Assembly: GCA_004026145.2 (NCBI GenBank)
Contig: CP034991.1
Coordinates: 16,839,127-16,903,126 of the forward strand
Reading direction: 5' to 3'
Origin: Takifugu bimaculatus
Lineage: Eukaryota > Chordata > Actinopteri > Tetraodontiformes > Tetraodontidae
Length of the DNA stretch: 64,000 bases
The number at the start of each line of letters is the position of its first letter. Within the stretch, counting starts at the first letter, position 1. The notes under the pieces are model-generated. The model was given only the letters and a program-made list of their open reading frames with translations, was not told where the DNA came from and made no database searches. Below are positions 51,912 to 62,593 of the stretch, piece by piece. The position numbers and the translations under genes were made by a program.

Positions 51912-52239
51912 TAAAACCCCTGTAATACTCTCAATCATGACTTTAATCAAATCAAACAAGAACGAAGAAGGGGTGGAACAGGATTTTCGAGAAAATATGT
52001 ATGAACTGTGATGAAGATCAAGAAACACGACAGGGAACTGAGTGGACAATAAACTGGTGTATAGAGTTACATGATCTACATGGAAGCATCCGCATTAATA
52101 GGAAAAATGGGAAATAATAAATAGACTTTCAAGAGGTTTTTATTTTTTACAATCCAGGGTTTGCTTTTATAACCTTTATTTTACATTGAATGATACTTTC
52201 AGCAAACTTTAAATGCGCAAGATAGCCTGCGCTCAATCC

Positions 52240-52843
52240 TGACTCCAGGTTCTCTGAGCGCGCTCTCAGTGCGTCTTCTCAGTGTTCTCCTTGTTTTCGG
52301 TGTTCTCCCAACACAGGCAGAGCCAACCAGTCAACACAGAAAAGAGCAGAGACCAAATGCATCGCGTTTGATCGCTTCTTCTGAGCTGACATTGGAACCG
52401 AGGCGGGGTTAATCCTCCCTGGCTGTGCACTGGACCTGGCTTCCTGAGCGGATGAACGCTGACAGATGATGCGTGTAGCGCCCGGAGGATTGCGCACAAG
52501 ACAGGCAATGATCTGCTAACTGTCGTGGAGCGACGAGTCCCGAGTCCCCGCAGCCAGCCGCGCAGGCAGACCGGGACACCCGGCTGCATCTGGAATGCGC
52601 TGAGGACACCAATTATTCAAAGATAGCTCTCCAGGGTCGCTGCGCACAACTTTTACTCGCAAACTGTCGACGCAAGGAGCTGCAGTGCAGATGGCTACCT
52701 TTCCTACTCCCACAGGTGTGATTATATCACGCGTGCCAACCGCTGAAATGGATGGAGCCGTGCGCTCCGCGCTGCGCTGAGACGCTGCCCGGACAGGGAC
52801 GCTGGGAATTTCCCTTGAGCGGCCATTCGCACCGGGTGCCAAA
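52240..52843 (+). promoter_or_regulatory. tmem132d CpG-rich promoter/5'UTR region
   Basis: CG dinucleotides are frequent from about 52250 to 52840, in contrast to the flanks, ending at the first coding exon. No clear TATA box. Minus-strand open frames of 60-108 residues overlap here but are typical of GC-rich promoter DNA and show no protein family. Confidence 0.55.
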
Positions 52844-52916
52844 ATGAGCCTTGACCACTTGAGCTGGAGGGCCTTCCAGATACTCTTTGCAACAGTTACG
52901 ACCGTTCTTACTCAAG
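52844..52916 (+). CDS. tmem132d: TMEM132-family gene (probably tmem132d), exon 1 with signal peptide
   Basis: The exon encodes MSLDHLSWRAFQILFATVTT then VLTQ, a short hydrophobic leader suited to a signal peptide, and ends in phase 1 at CAAG/GTTAGT. The ATG has A at -3. An in-frame stop at 52778-52780 with no ATG between makes it the first methionine of the frame. The phase joins exactly to the acceptor at 59316: the split codon becomes Asp and the frame continues into the TMEM132 domain. It is divergent from fzd10, 28.8 kb away. Confidence 0.8.
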
Positions 52917-53660
52917 GTTAGTCTCCTGGGGGGTAATGCTGTTATTCCTTAGCGCGATTTTCTTTTTTTTTTAAGTAGATGCTGATGAATTATTCTGAAT
53001 CCGTTTGAGACACGGAGAATTCCACCAAGATATTAAAGGTGAGTGTTCCTCGTCCGCATTTTAATGACGGGAGAGCCGCCTAAGTACACAAGCTTTTGGA
53101 TTTCACCCTAAAGCAGACGTTTCTGTGAACTTTCTGTGGTGTCTGAGGGAGACGAGATGCAAGTTCTAAGGGCTGAAATTGCCAAGGAGCAGAGCAAGTT
53201 CTCATCAATTCTTTATGTCACTATAGATTTTAAAAAGAGGACAGACGTCTGCTGTAACCGGGTTATCCTTTTGTTTCTGGAATGAATGAGACACTCTACT
53301 GTTAATAATGAAGAAGATAGGGAGACACCACCAAGACTTTGCCTGTTAAAGCCTGTAACTGCCTCTAATAAGGTTGTTTTAGAAAGTGCAGACTGATTTA
53401 TAAGGATAAAACGATGACAAAATTGGGAATTCTGATAAAACTGATTTTGAAAAAGCAGCTTAAGAGTCTCACTGGACTCAGCAATCCCTTCTAATCAGAG
53501 GAGAAGCTTAGTCCCTGCCAGTAATCAACTTTGTTCTAAATGTTTGTCTTTTTAGGGTTTTCTAAACCATGTATGATGAGAATAGTTTTGGTAAAATTGC
53601 TCTGAATCCATTGTGAGATTTGCCTGATAAGGTGCACTGTAAAGCATCTTCTAGTGAGTG

Positions 53661-53663
<3 letters not shown>

Positions 53664-53726
<63 letters not shown>
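53664..53726. repeat. (GT)n microsatellite followed by CAG units
   Basis: Pure GT repeats for about 62 bases, then GAGCAGCAGCAGCAGCA. It lies about 0.75 kb inside intron 1. Confidence 0.97.
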
Positions 53727-53727
<1 letters not shown>

Positions 53728-54863
53728 CAGCAGCAGCAGCAACATCATCAGCAGCACATATTTCACCTCAGCATCCAAAAGTAGCAGCCTTTTCATGCCT
53801 CAGATGTATCAGCCTGAGCCTTTGAGTCTCAAATATGCGACAAACTGGGGTTCAGTCAGTGAACTAAAAAACCTTTTCAAAACTTTTCATTTAATTGGAG
53901 CCACTTTAGTTCAGTTAGAAGCCATATCTAGGTCATATGTGTGATCCCAGTTTATCATACATCCAGCACTCTGTTGATGACTTTTTATAAGTACACATAA
54001 GAGTTTAGTTGCCAGAGAATAAAAAAAAAAGCCCCCTTCAAGTAAGATTGGCCACAACATTTCCCTCAAAAACAGAAAGGCGATCAGTTACACCTCATTA
54101 GTTCTTCTACACATATATAAGTTTTTTCTTTAAACTCCCTTAAAGACAATCTGGTGTGTTTTTCCCATGTAAGTGTGTGTTTAGAGTCTCTGCCACCTCT
54201 GATTCAGATCCAAATTGTGACCACAAACTAATTCATCCTCTCTGACAGAAGACTCTGCCAGAATGATCAGATTTTTTTTAAATTCTGGAGCTGCACATGC
54301 ACATCCAGAGCAGGCTCAGGCCTTTCAGATGGAGAGCAGGGGGCTGTTCTTTGTAACTTCCTGCTGTTAGAGCTGCTCGGGCTGCCGGAACGTTTGGAAA
54401 CAGATCATTTGTTTTATGTAAGACAGCAAGACGAACCTCTCAGATTGCTATAGATTTAACGGAATCAGTGACTCATTTTTTATTAGTTCATAAACTACAA
54501 GATGCTCTAACTTATGTCTTTTTTCCCCCAAAAAGAATTTGACATAATTCTCAAAAAGATAAAGATATTTTACAGAAGGAAAAAATGACTTTTTTGATTA
54601 CATTAACACAATTTAATCTAAAAAGTTTATAAAAACATTGCTGTGAGAAGCACGTCCCTTATTGCTTCAGTTCTATACATTGTTTCTCAGCCACGGGACA
54701 TATTGAATCCATCTTTTTTTTTTTTACAGTAAATCTGTTTGATGCCTGTTTGTCGGAGCTGCTTCAGAAAGTCATCCTGAAAGTCATTTTCCAAACAGAA
54801 GGGCGGAAGGCTGCTCTTGATCATCAAATGTCTGTGTAGATAAGTCGATTTTAGCGTTACCTA

Positions 54864-54865
54864 TA
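54864..54865. repeat. TA target duplication, left of Tigger-like element
   Basis: TA precedes TAGTGGGACC; a matching TA follows CCCACTG at 55671-55672. TA duplication is standard for the Tc1/mariner/pogo group. Confidence 0.6.
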
Positions 54866-55670
54866 TAGTGGGACCTCTACTTACAAAATTAATTGGTCCC
54901 GGAAGTTGTTTCGTAACCTTAAAATTACGTAAGTAGAGACGCATTTTCCATGTAAATGCCCTAATCCATTCCAAGCCCCCCAAAATTCAGACACAATTGT
55001 TTTTTATAAATCATAAAAATGCATCAAAACATGTAACAAATACATGTTACAATTAGATTACCGCACAATAAATGTAGGAATTCAGTGCAAGGCTTCTCCA
55101 GGAACAAAATGAACTTTATTACAGGCTAATCTTGCATTAGCCGTCATTACTAGCAACGAACGTTAACGCTTGTGGTAACACCGCCATCTAATGGACAAAC
55201 ATTCGAACACCCACATACACGTCGATGTATTACAGCCATATTCTTTGGCGAGATCAACCAAACACATCCCTTTTTCATGCTTTTCTATTATTTCTTGCTT
55301 CGTTTGCATGGACAAAAAAAGCTCTCTTCTTCTTTTCTTCTTTTTCACTTTTCTCCATCACTTTCCTGGGGTCCATAGTGAATAAAAGTTAAACAAAGAC
55401 GACGCTGGGATACACACATACCTGTACATATTGACGTCCCTCCTAGCCAATGGGATGACAGGAAGATGCTAGGCGATAGCCAATGGCAGAGCAGCTACAA
55501 GCAAGTTTACATTCGCTAAACTCCGCAAGCTGCGAGTAGCAGCGGTAGCGTATTTTTGCATTTTTTATCCTGAAATTTCTTTCGTAACAAGAGGAAATAT
55601 TTTCCCGTTGAGGCGTGTCGTAACCTGAAAATTCCGCATGTAGAGATGTTCGTAAGTAGAGGTCCCACTG
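54866..55670 (-). mobile_element. Tigger/pogo-type DNA transposon, non-autonomous deletion derivative
   Basis: This 805-bp element has terminal inverted repeats: AGTGGGACCTCTACTTAC at the left end and its exact complement at the right end (55652-55669). The left terminal base is T where the right end implies C. TA duplications flank it. The interior carries a fragment of a pogo/Tigger transposase on the minus strand, so it derives from an autonomous element by internal deletion. It sits inside tmem132d intron 1. Confidence 0.85.
55163..55375 (-). pseudogene. Tigger transposase N-terminal remnant
   Basis: The minus-strand frame reads KKKKRRRELFLSMQTKQEII and EKHEKGMCLVDLAKEYGCNT, the N-terminal CENP-B-type helix-turn-helix that binds the transposon ends. 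It breaks off after the NTST motif, where unrelated sequence follows. The presumed start near 55375 is in another frame. The DDE catalytic domain is missing, so no active transposase is made. Confidence 0.8.
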
Positions 55671-58600
55671 TATGTTACTATGTTATTGTACGTTTATATA
55701 TGGTATGGAAGTGGGTATATGCTCAACTGCTCAGAAAGAGTAACCAGTAAAATGACTATAATTTCTGCTGCTTGATCTCAGGCAGGAAGGATTATAAAAT
55801 TGCTAATTCAATACTGGCCCATAGACTGGTGAGAGACAGCTATGCATTTTGAATGAACCTCTCCAAATTAGTAATAATAATAACTCTGGATGGATGAAGG
55901 AATAAAAAAGGCAAGTACTCCCTTCCACCGAGTCAGTAGTTTCCTTTGTAAACTGTCTGTTGGACCAGCTGATTTCGGCCACCATAGTGTGCCACTATTA
56001 TAAAATCTCCCTGGCTTGATCAGGAGCAGTTTGTAGGTATTACTGGTCACACAAGCACCCTGCATGAATGTGAAATACAGTATTTTCATCATGAGACAAA
56101 CTGTGTTTCAGTTAAGTTCATCAGGATCTCCTCATCCTCTCCAGCCACTAGGGTTTGAAGGGGCGGAGCAAGCGTGAATAGCTCTCTTCCTGTTCTTTAT
56201 GTATCGCAAATGCAAATCATTGAAATTATTATTACCAATCAGTGAAGTCAGTGAGTACTGGCTAATTAGAGGCTCCACACCCACTAGAGTGGGCGGGTCA
56301 CGGCTTTACCATCCTCGGGTAAAAAACGGGCAATTTGGCTCGCAAACTACTGAGTGGATACACAATGCTGACTTAAAATAAGTGGGTATACTCCATATAC
56401 CTGTGTATACCCTGGACTACACCAGTGTGTATGTTATTGCCATGTAGACCAGCCTTTGCATGCCAGGGAAATGGACATGAACTCTGCACATCTGAGTTAC
56501 TGATGCACATACAAACATCCCTTGTTGTCTGTTTTGCTACTGGGATTTGCCTTATTTCCGCAAGCTGTTGGGCACATATGGTGAAAGTCATTAGTGCACA
56601 TTAGAATTCTGAACGGCTGCTCTGGATTCCTGTGTTTCGACACAATAACATAGAGGATGGATTACACCTTAAGAAATTATAAGATAAGTGAGCTGACATC
56701 TCAAAATATTGTTATCCAAAGTCTTAGAAGACAAGTTGAAGGGTAAAATGCGGCTCATTAGACACAGTGTTGCTATTGTGAAGCTCTCTAAAAAAACTTC
56801 ACATCGGATCAAGTTTCTGCGGCATCCTATGGATTTACACTGTCTTTTATAATATACACATTCTGGCTACCTATTTCACACAATGTAATATCTAAATAAA
56901 CAGTCTGCTGCATAGTTCTTTTCATTAATGTACATAGTTACATAATTAATGAATGATGCCAGAGTATGTCCATGTGACTGTCAGTGTTTGAATAGGGAAG
57001 AACACGGAAAAGCATAAAATGAACATGCAAAGTTAATTAAAGTCTGCACTGTTGCTTCCGTGAAAATCACTTATAAAAAAACAAACAATGAGCATGTTGA
57101 GTGTGTAGGAGTCGGAGCGATGTGGCTTTTAGATGCAGCCGTGTTTCTGCACGTTAACAGTGATGCTTTCTGACTGAGCCGAGGAGGAGGAAAAGCTGGT
57201 GGTCTTCAGGACGAGTGATTTGAGAGGCCGTAACAGCTGGTACAGTGGATTTCCTGGTGTTTATCAGCTCAGGGCAGCGCTCTCATCAGGATGAGAATAT
57301 CACACAGCTTTGGGACCATGTGAACCCTCTGAAGGACTGGAAATGTCATTTCCGCACTTGCCAGAAAACCTGAACAAGCGGCTCATGCTGAACTCTGCCA
57401 CCATATTTACAAAGAGCCAAAGTTAGGAGCTATTTATGCTTCATTAAATCGGCTCTGAATAAAGAGGTTATATTCAGGTCGAGACTAGAGATGAGCTATC
57501 GGAACCAGCTGGGCTGAAGCCCATGTGGGGGTGCTTGGGTGCTACGGTGATGGTGGATTCTCCCTCTGAAAGACATTTCTGGTATTTTCCAGCACATCTG
57601 TCGCTGAGTTCACATGACGCTGAGCAGGAGGGTCTCTGGATGTTGCCCACTTGACAGACATGACTGTCACTCTTGTCTCTGCATGGGCTGAACGAAGCAA
57701 CACCGCTGTTGTTCCTCTGAATGTTGATGTGATTGTGACGCACGGGCCGGCTGTGTGAAGTGCCAAACCAAATAACACAAGCTGTTTAGCTGAGGTGCTT
57801 AAGTGACAATAAAAAGCCAGTTGATTGTGTAGCAGACAGGTCTGCAAAATGTCAGCAGCTGTGAGGACACGGTGGGTGTCTGATACCGACGCAGCAACTC
57901 TTTGAGCCTTCCACAGCGAACAGACAACCAGCAGTTAACTAATACAGCAGTAGGGAGAGCATGAAAGTGGTGTTTTTATCATCATTCCAACATTGTTGCT
58001 TGATCTCACCACATTGTGAGTTTTGATGTAGACATTGATGGGTTTTACTCGAAAAAATCAGACTTTTGAATCCTGAGGTGGCAGAGAAGGACTTCTCTTT
58101 GCATCTGAGATGCTCTTCAAGCCATTTTCATGGCGTGTGTTGATGCACGAGCAGATAGAACGGCCTCCTCCCATCTAATTCAGCCAGCCGGGCAATTAGC
58201 AGACAGATAAACAGTCCCAGTCAGCTGCCATAATCTTGATAATTCTGGCAAAATGGAAGTTGAATGAGGACACATGATGGCCAAGTAACCATTCCCTGCA
58301 ACATTAAGCTTTTAAACCAGATCTCATATTGTTTATATTGCTGATTTGTAGTTACTTTTTCATGTCTCATTTTCACCAATAATAGAAAAAACAAGTCATC
58401 CATGAGAGAAGTTGAACAAGCAATTTCAAAGCTATACCATTATGACATAAAAGATAGTCTTAACGCTTTACATTTGAAATCACGTGGCTCCAGCAGGACC
58501 GACTAATGCTTTGCTAATACTTTAATCTTCATGTTACATGTGTAGATATAAGGATACCATTGAGACTGTACCTGAATCTTTTAGGCAGCACTGATAAGAC

Positions 58601-59316
58601 TAAAATTAATTCAAGATTAAAAACAGTCTAGAATTGGGTTGTGTAGCTTTTGTGCCTTGGTTCAGATAAATCTGATGTAACGTCTTTAAAAGTAGGTCTC
58701 CTAATGTCTGTCGAGAGATGAAAAAGGTGTTGTAGTCAAAAGCAGTAGTCAGGTCTGAAGCAGTAAGCTGTCAGGACATTCCACAGTTAAATATTAGAGC
58801 ATCAGAACAGCTAAATGGCTGTTTAAGCACTGCAAATGGTTTCCAGCTAAAGAAAAACTCCAGAATAGTGTTAAAATCAAGGTCTGACTGCTGTTGTGAG
58901 TCTAAGAGGAGACAGAGATAGTTGTCCAAAAGGTGGATGAGCTGAGTCTGAGACGTGTTTAAACAAAAGCCAAGTCCAACAAACAGTTCTCCTCAGAAAA
59001 CTCGCTCGCTATGCCCCACCATGGTCATCACGGTCAAAACATCACGGTCCTATGAAGGAGAATCAAACTCTTCACTTATGCTATAGATCATCCCATCATC
59101 TCCGTTCCCTCTTCCCCACCCTTACGTTCTTCTGGCTCTAATTCGTGTTTTTGAGTTTATTTTCATTTAAAATATCGGAAACTTAATATCGCTTCGTACC
59201 CAACGGATGTACATTAGTAGGACAAACGATTGTTCTTGTAACTAGAAAGTCAGTCATTATCCGTGCTCTCCTCACTCTGAATAAGCCTCCTGTCTCATTC
59301 TTCTCTTGCCGTGCAG

Positions 59317-60194
59317 ATTTGAGCAGCAAAGAGGGGCTGGACGGCAGGAGCCTCGTGCCCAGTGCCTTCCTCCCGGTCAGCTACGAGGTGCGAGATGCTG
59401 ACTACCTCTTTCTGAAGGAGGCTGGACAAGATATCATGAGGAACTCCAGCATGCAGAGCCACACGCAGCCCTTGGTCATCCTAAAAGCCAGTGGTCAGCC
59501 AGCTGTCAGTGCCAGCTATGGCACCATGTCAATAGAACAGCTTGTGCCTCGAGACCTGGTGCAGTCAGTGCAGCTCTTTAATGCACCCGACGATTTCACT
59601 TTCAACTGGAAAATCCAGGCTTTTATACTGACACCAGCGGGTTTTCTCCTCCAAGCCCAAAGTGCGGGTGCTCTTTTATGTTGCAGGGAGAGACTGGAGC
59701 AGGGGAGAAGGCCCCGTGGATGAGCTGCCGTGTGTAACAGTATATGCGTTTTGGCAGACGCAGGAGGTGAGGGGTTCCTGCGCGCTGGGAGGGGAGAAGG
59801 GAACCTGCATGGCTGAACTGGTTCCTGCCCTGGAGTGGTTTGCACCAGGGCTGGAGGGAATCAGCAGGGAACGACAGGACCCTTCTGCTGGAAACCCTGC
59901 AGAGCTTTACTACCAGGCTCAGCCCAAAGTCAATGGGAGGTGTATCTCTGTGGATGGAAGTCGCTGGAGTGGCTCACAGCAGCAGCAGCTCGAGTACGTT
60001 GCTGTAGGTCCCATGCAAAGGATTGGGAGCATACGTCTTCTAGAGGTGCCCAAAGGGATGGCAACGCTCTCTCGTCTCAAGCTTGGCAATGCCATAGTGA
60101 TACGGACTTCCTCCAAACCACTGAAGAAGACTGATATTGCCACTTTCTACATCCTCATGGCCAGCTCTGCCCAGCTGACCAACTTCACTCTCAG
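59317..60194 (+). CDS. tmem132d: TMEM132-family gene (probably tmem132d), exon 2, with a one-base frameshift
   Basis: This is the large second exon, encoding the N-terminal extracellular region of a TMEM132 single-pass membrane protein. Family hallmarks are FLKEAGQDIMRNSS (about residues 56-69, with an N-glycosylation site at N67), ASYGTMSIEQLVPRDL, FTFNWKIQAFIL, then RVLFYVAGRDW, EVRGSC, GTCMAELVP, LQ/MQRIGSI-type and FTLR at the end. The exon closes in phase 2 at AG/GTAAGAG. The first part is open in one frame to about 59640, and the second part only in the next frame. The exon is 878 nt where the phases require 877 or 880, so one base is extra within the GCGGG at 59637-59641. As given, translation would stop at 59721-59723. 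Paralogue D is chosen from synteny with fzd10 and piwil1; the sequence alone fits the family but does not exclude B, C or E. The transmembrane and later exons lie beyond the window. Confidence 0.87.
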
Positions 60195-62375
60195 GTAAGA
60201 GTCTTTCTGCTCTGTCACGAAGGTTGGAGGACCATGGAAAGATGTGATTTTCATACAATTAAAGAGTGAGAAATGTGGAAGCCTGATAAGCCTGGGTAGT
60301 TTTACCAGTAAGCACGCGGCTGTACTGAATCGACATTCAACCATAATTTTCACTGCCGTCGAGTCAGTTGAGAAATCCATAAAGTAAAGCCATTACTCAT
60401 TCTATAAGTCTTGCACAAATCCTCTGCCATTAAAAATGGGAGAATATTGGATAAAAATGAGATTTAGCATGGATTACTACATTTCTCGGAAATATAAAAC
60501 AGATCATCAGACTTTCTGAGCGCTACGTTAGCTTAAGCAGTTTAGCAAAACGATGAAATAAAGGCTTTCAAGAGTGGTAATCATCAAGGTGTATTAAATG
60601 ACAGCACATGTGGCATTCAAGTCATCCGTGCTCTTTTTAAACAGCTTGCTGTGGATATGACAGATAGCTCTTAAATCTATATATATATACATATATGGAA
60701 TGGCAGCTAGCTATATTTGATTACCGCTGGAATAATATGGAAGCCTAGTATTATGTATTACTTGAGGATGTCGGGTGAAGCGCTGCATCATTGTTAAGGC
60801 TCTACAAACTCCAAAGGTCTCTTGAAAGAGAGGTCATTTTTCCAAAGACAAAGGACTTTCTGTCAAGACAGCAGTTTGCTCTCTCTTCCTCGAGGGGAAA
60901 AAAACATCAGACTCATTTTAGTGGCCTTTTCACTCACCCTCGCAGGGAGATCAAGCAGGATCGTGGGTCAGTGAATCCCAATTAGCTGACTGAAGAGACG
61001 ACTACATTTATGCTAATGTGATTAACACAAGTTTTTACTGTTAACAGTGTTTGTGTTGCGGTTTAGGATGTTATTATGACATATGCTTCATTGCCCAAAG
61101 GTGAGCTGGGCTTCAACAACAAGCTCATTGAATCCTGTGTGCTTTCTGGGCAATATTTAAGTTGCTTGCTTCACCTTGCTACATAATCAATATTTCTGCC
61201 TCTGCTTGTTTTACACGCCTCAGTAGAGGTGAGCAGGTGAAGAGGCGCCCTTTTTCCTCGTGCACCTGTTCCTGTCTTCATTCTTTTTAGTCACTTGCTC
61301 AGATCAATTGTGAATGCAGGAATAGGTAAAGATTGAGTGAGTGCACGGCTGAGCACGTATGCAGTCATCCTCTTCATCAGCTAAACACGGTCTGATTTGC
61401 AGTCTCTTGACATTTCCCTCAATTACTCTGGGATACCAAACGGAAAGAAACAGATATGAAGCTTTTATTCTTCCACAGTCAAGCATGAGCATTTACATAC
61501 AAAACAAAGCACATTCATTTAAAATGTATTTGTGATTATTTTACATGTTAGGAATATGCAGATCGTCGCACTTCTGTTAGAATAAATGTGTCAAGATCAT
61601 TTAACCTCAGTCAGGTGGTGCTGATGTCCATCTACAAGCCACTGGCTACATTTTTTTTAGTAGTTCTCTTGACAAAATCACTGCGGCTCGACTACGTTTA
61701 CTCCCTGGGACTGTCCTCTTGTGGCGTAGTCATGAAGCGTCTGAGAATATGAAAGAAACGCACATCTGCCCCACCATCCTGACCAAAATAACAAACACAA
61801 ACACCTTATTTCATATTAATGATGTCTTTTTCCAGTGTTCTGTTCGCATTGAAAGCTAACAGGTGGATAAACCCAACTAGAAAACTGGTCCAGGGAAAGG
61901 AGGTCATACTGCAGAACTAATGTGACTGATAAGGGATTTTCTACAGCGCTAAAACATGGTCTTACAGCTGCGGCGTGTTTGTCTCTGACCCAGTTATGTG
62001 CTGAGAAATGCCATTGTGGATCCTCACAGAACCAGAGTTTTCCCAGGCCTCACGTCCGTCGCTTGTGACGCTGACGCAGTCTGCTGAGAAGATGAAGCCA
62101 ACATTTACCTCCTGATTTCACTCCTTGATTCTGCCACTTTCAATTAGTGCTGCTTGATTTCACCTCCTCGGGCACGCGTGTCTCGTAAATGCAGACGGCA
62201 GAAATGTTTTCAAGCTGCTTTCACAAACAGACTGCATGATTCCTGATAATCCTCCTGGGGACTTTTGGCAACGGGTGATGTCAAGGCTAACAAACAAAAC
62301 GAAAGTTGTGCTTCATTAGGCTGCAGTTCAATGTTACTCTGCTTGCTGCAGGCCTTGGCGACTTAGCCGTGGCAC

Positions 62376-62445
62376 CATGCTGGTGCGGTGGTTATCGCGG
62401 TGCCTCGCAGCAAGAAAGCCCTGGATCTAATTCCAGGCTTAAGGC
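62376..62445 (+). mobile_element. Degenerate tRNA-like SINE-type fragment
   Basis: GGTGCGGTGGTTATCGCGGT, then GCCTCGCAGCAAGAAAGCCC and TGGATCTAATTCCAGG resemble a common fish repeat (GTGGCGCAGTGGTTAGCACT...CCTCACAGCAAGAAGGTCCTGGGTTCGAATCC). The B-box-like part is decayed and no cloverleaf forms, so it is not called as a tRNA. Confidence 0.45.
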
Positions 62446-62569
62446 TGCGGAGCTTCTCTCTGGGTCTTCTGCAGGTACTCTGACGCAGGCTCAGACACAG
62501 TTTCTACACTATTACTGCAGACAACAACAGTCAGATAGCACAGATTTCAGATATTCACTTTTTCCTACC

Positions 62570-62593
62570 GCACACACACACACACACACACAA
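62570..62593. repeat. (CA)n microsatellite
   Basis: Short uninterrupted CA run of about 24 bases. Confidence 0.95.

Larger units (their letters stand above)
42179..52239. other. Non-coding interval upstream of tmem132d, no gene recognised
   Basis: Ten kilobases without a supported exon. It holds CTCF-type motifs (43513-43526, 45261-45276, 51898-51911), two CA microsatellites (50082-50132 and 51500-51596) and G-rich runs near 45553. Open frames of 60-110 residues here lack recognisable features. Confidence 0.5.
52917..59316 (+). other. tmem132d: tmem132d intron 1
   Basis: A 6.4-kb intron from a GTTAGT donor to a strong acceptor (pyrimidine tract CTCATTCTTCTCTTGCCGTG then CAG). It contains a GT microsatellite (53664-53726), a Tigger-like element (54866-55670) and otherwise AT-rich sequence. 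The 57474-57847 minus-strand open frames look like chance. Confidence 0.8.

Noticed and set aside
57474..57847. Minus-strand frames of 89 and 101 residues
   Set aside because: Located in tmem132d intron 1 with no recognisable motif or splice partner.
62376..62445. tRNA gene
   Set aside because: Only a weak B-box-like block; no acceptor stem or anticodon arm can be drawn, and it resembles a known fish dispersed repeat.
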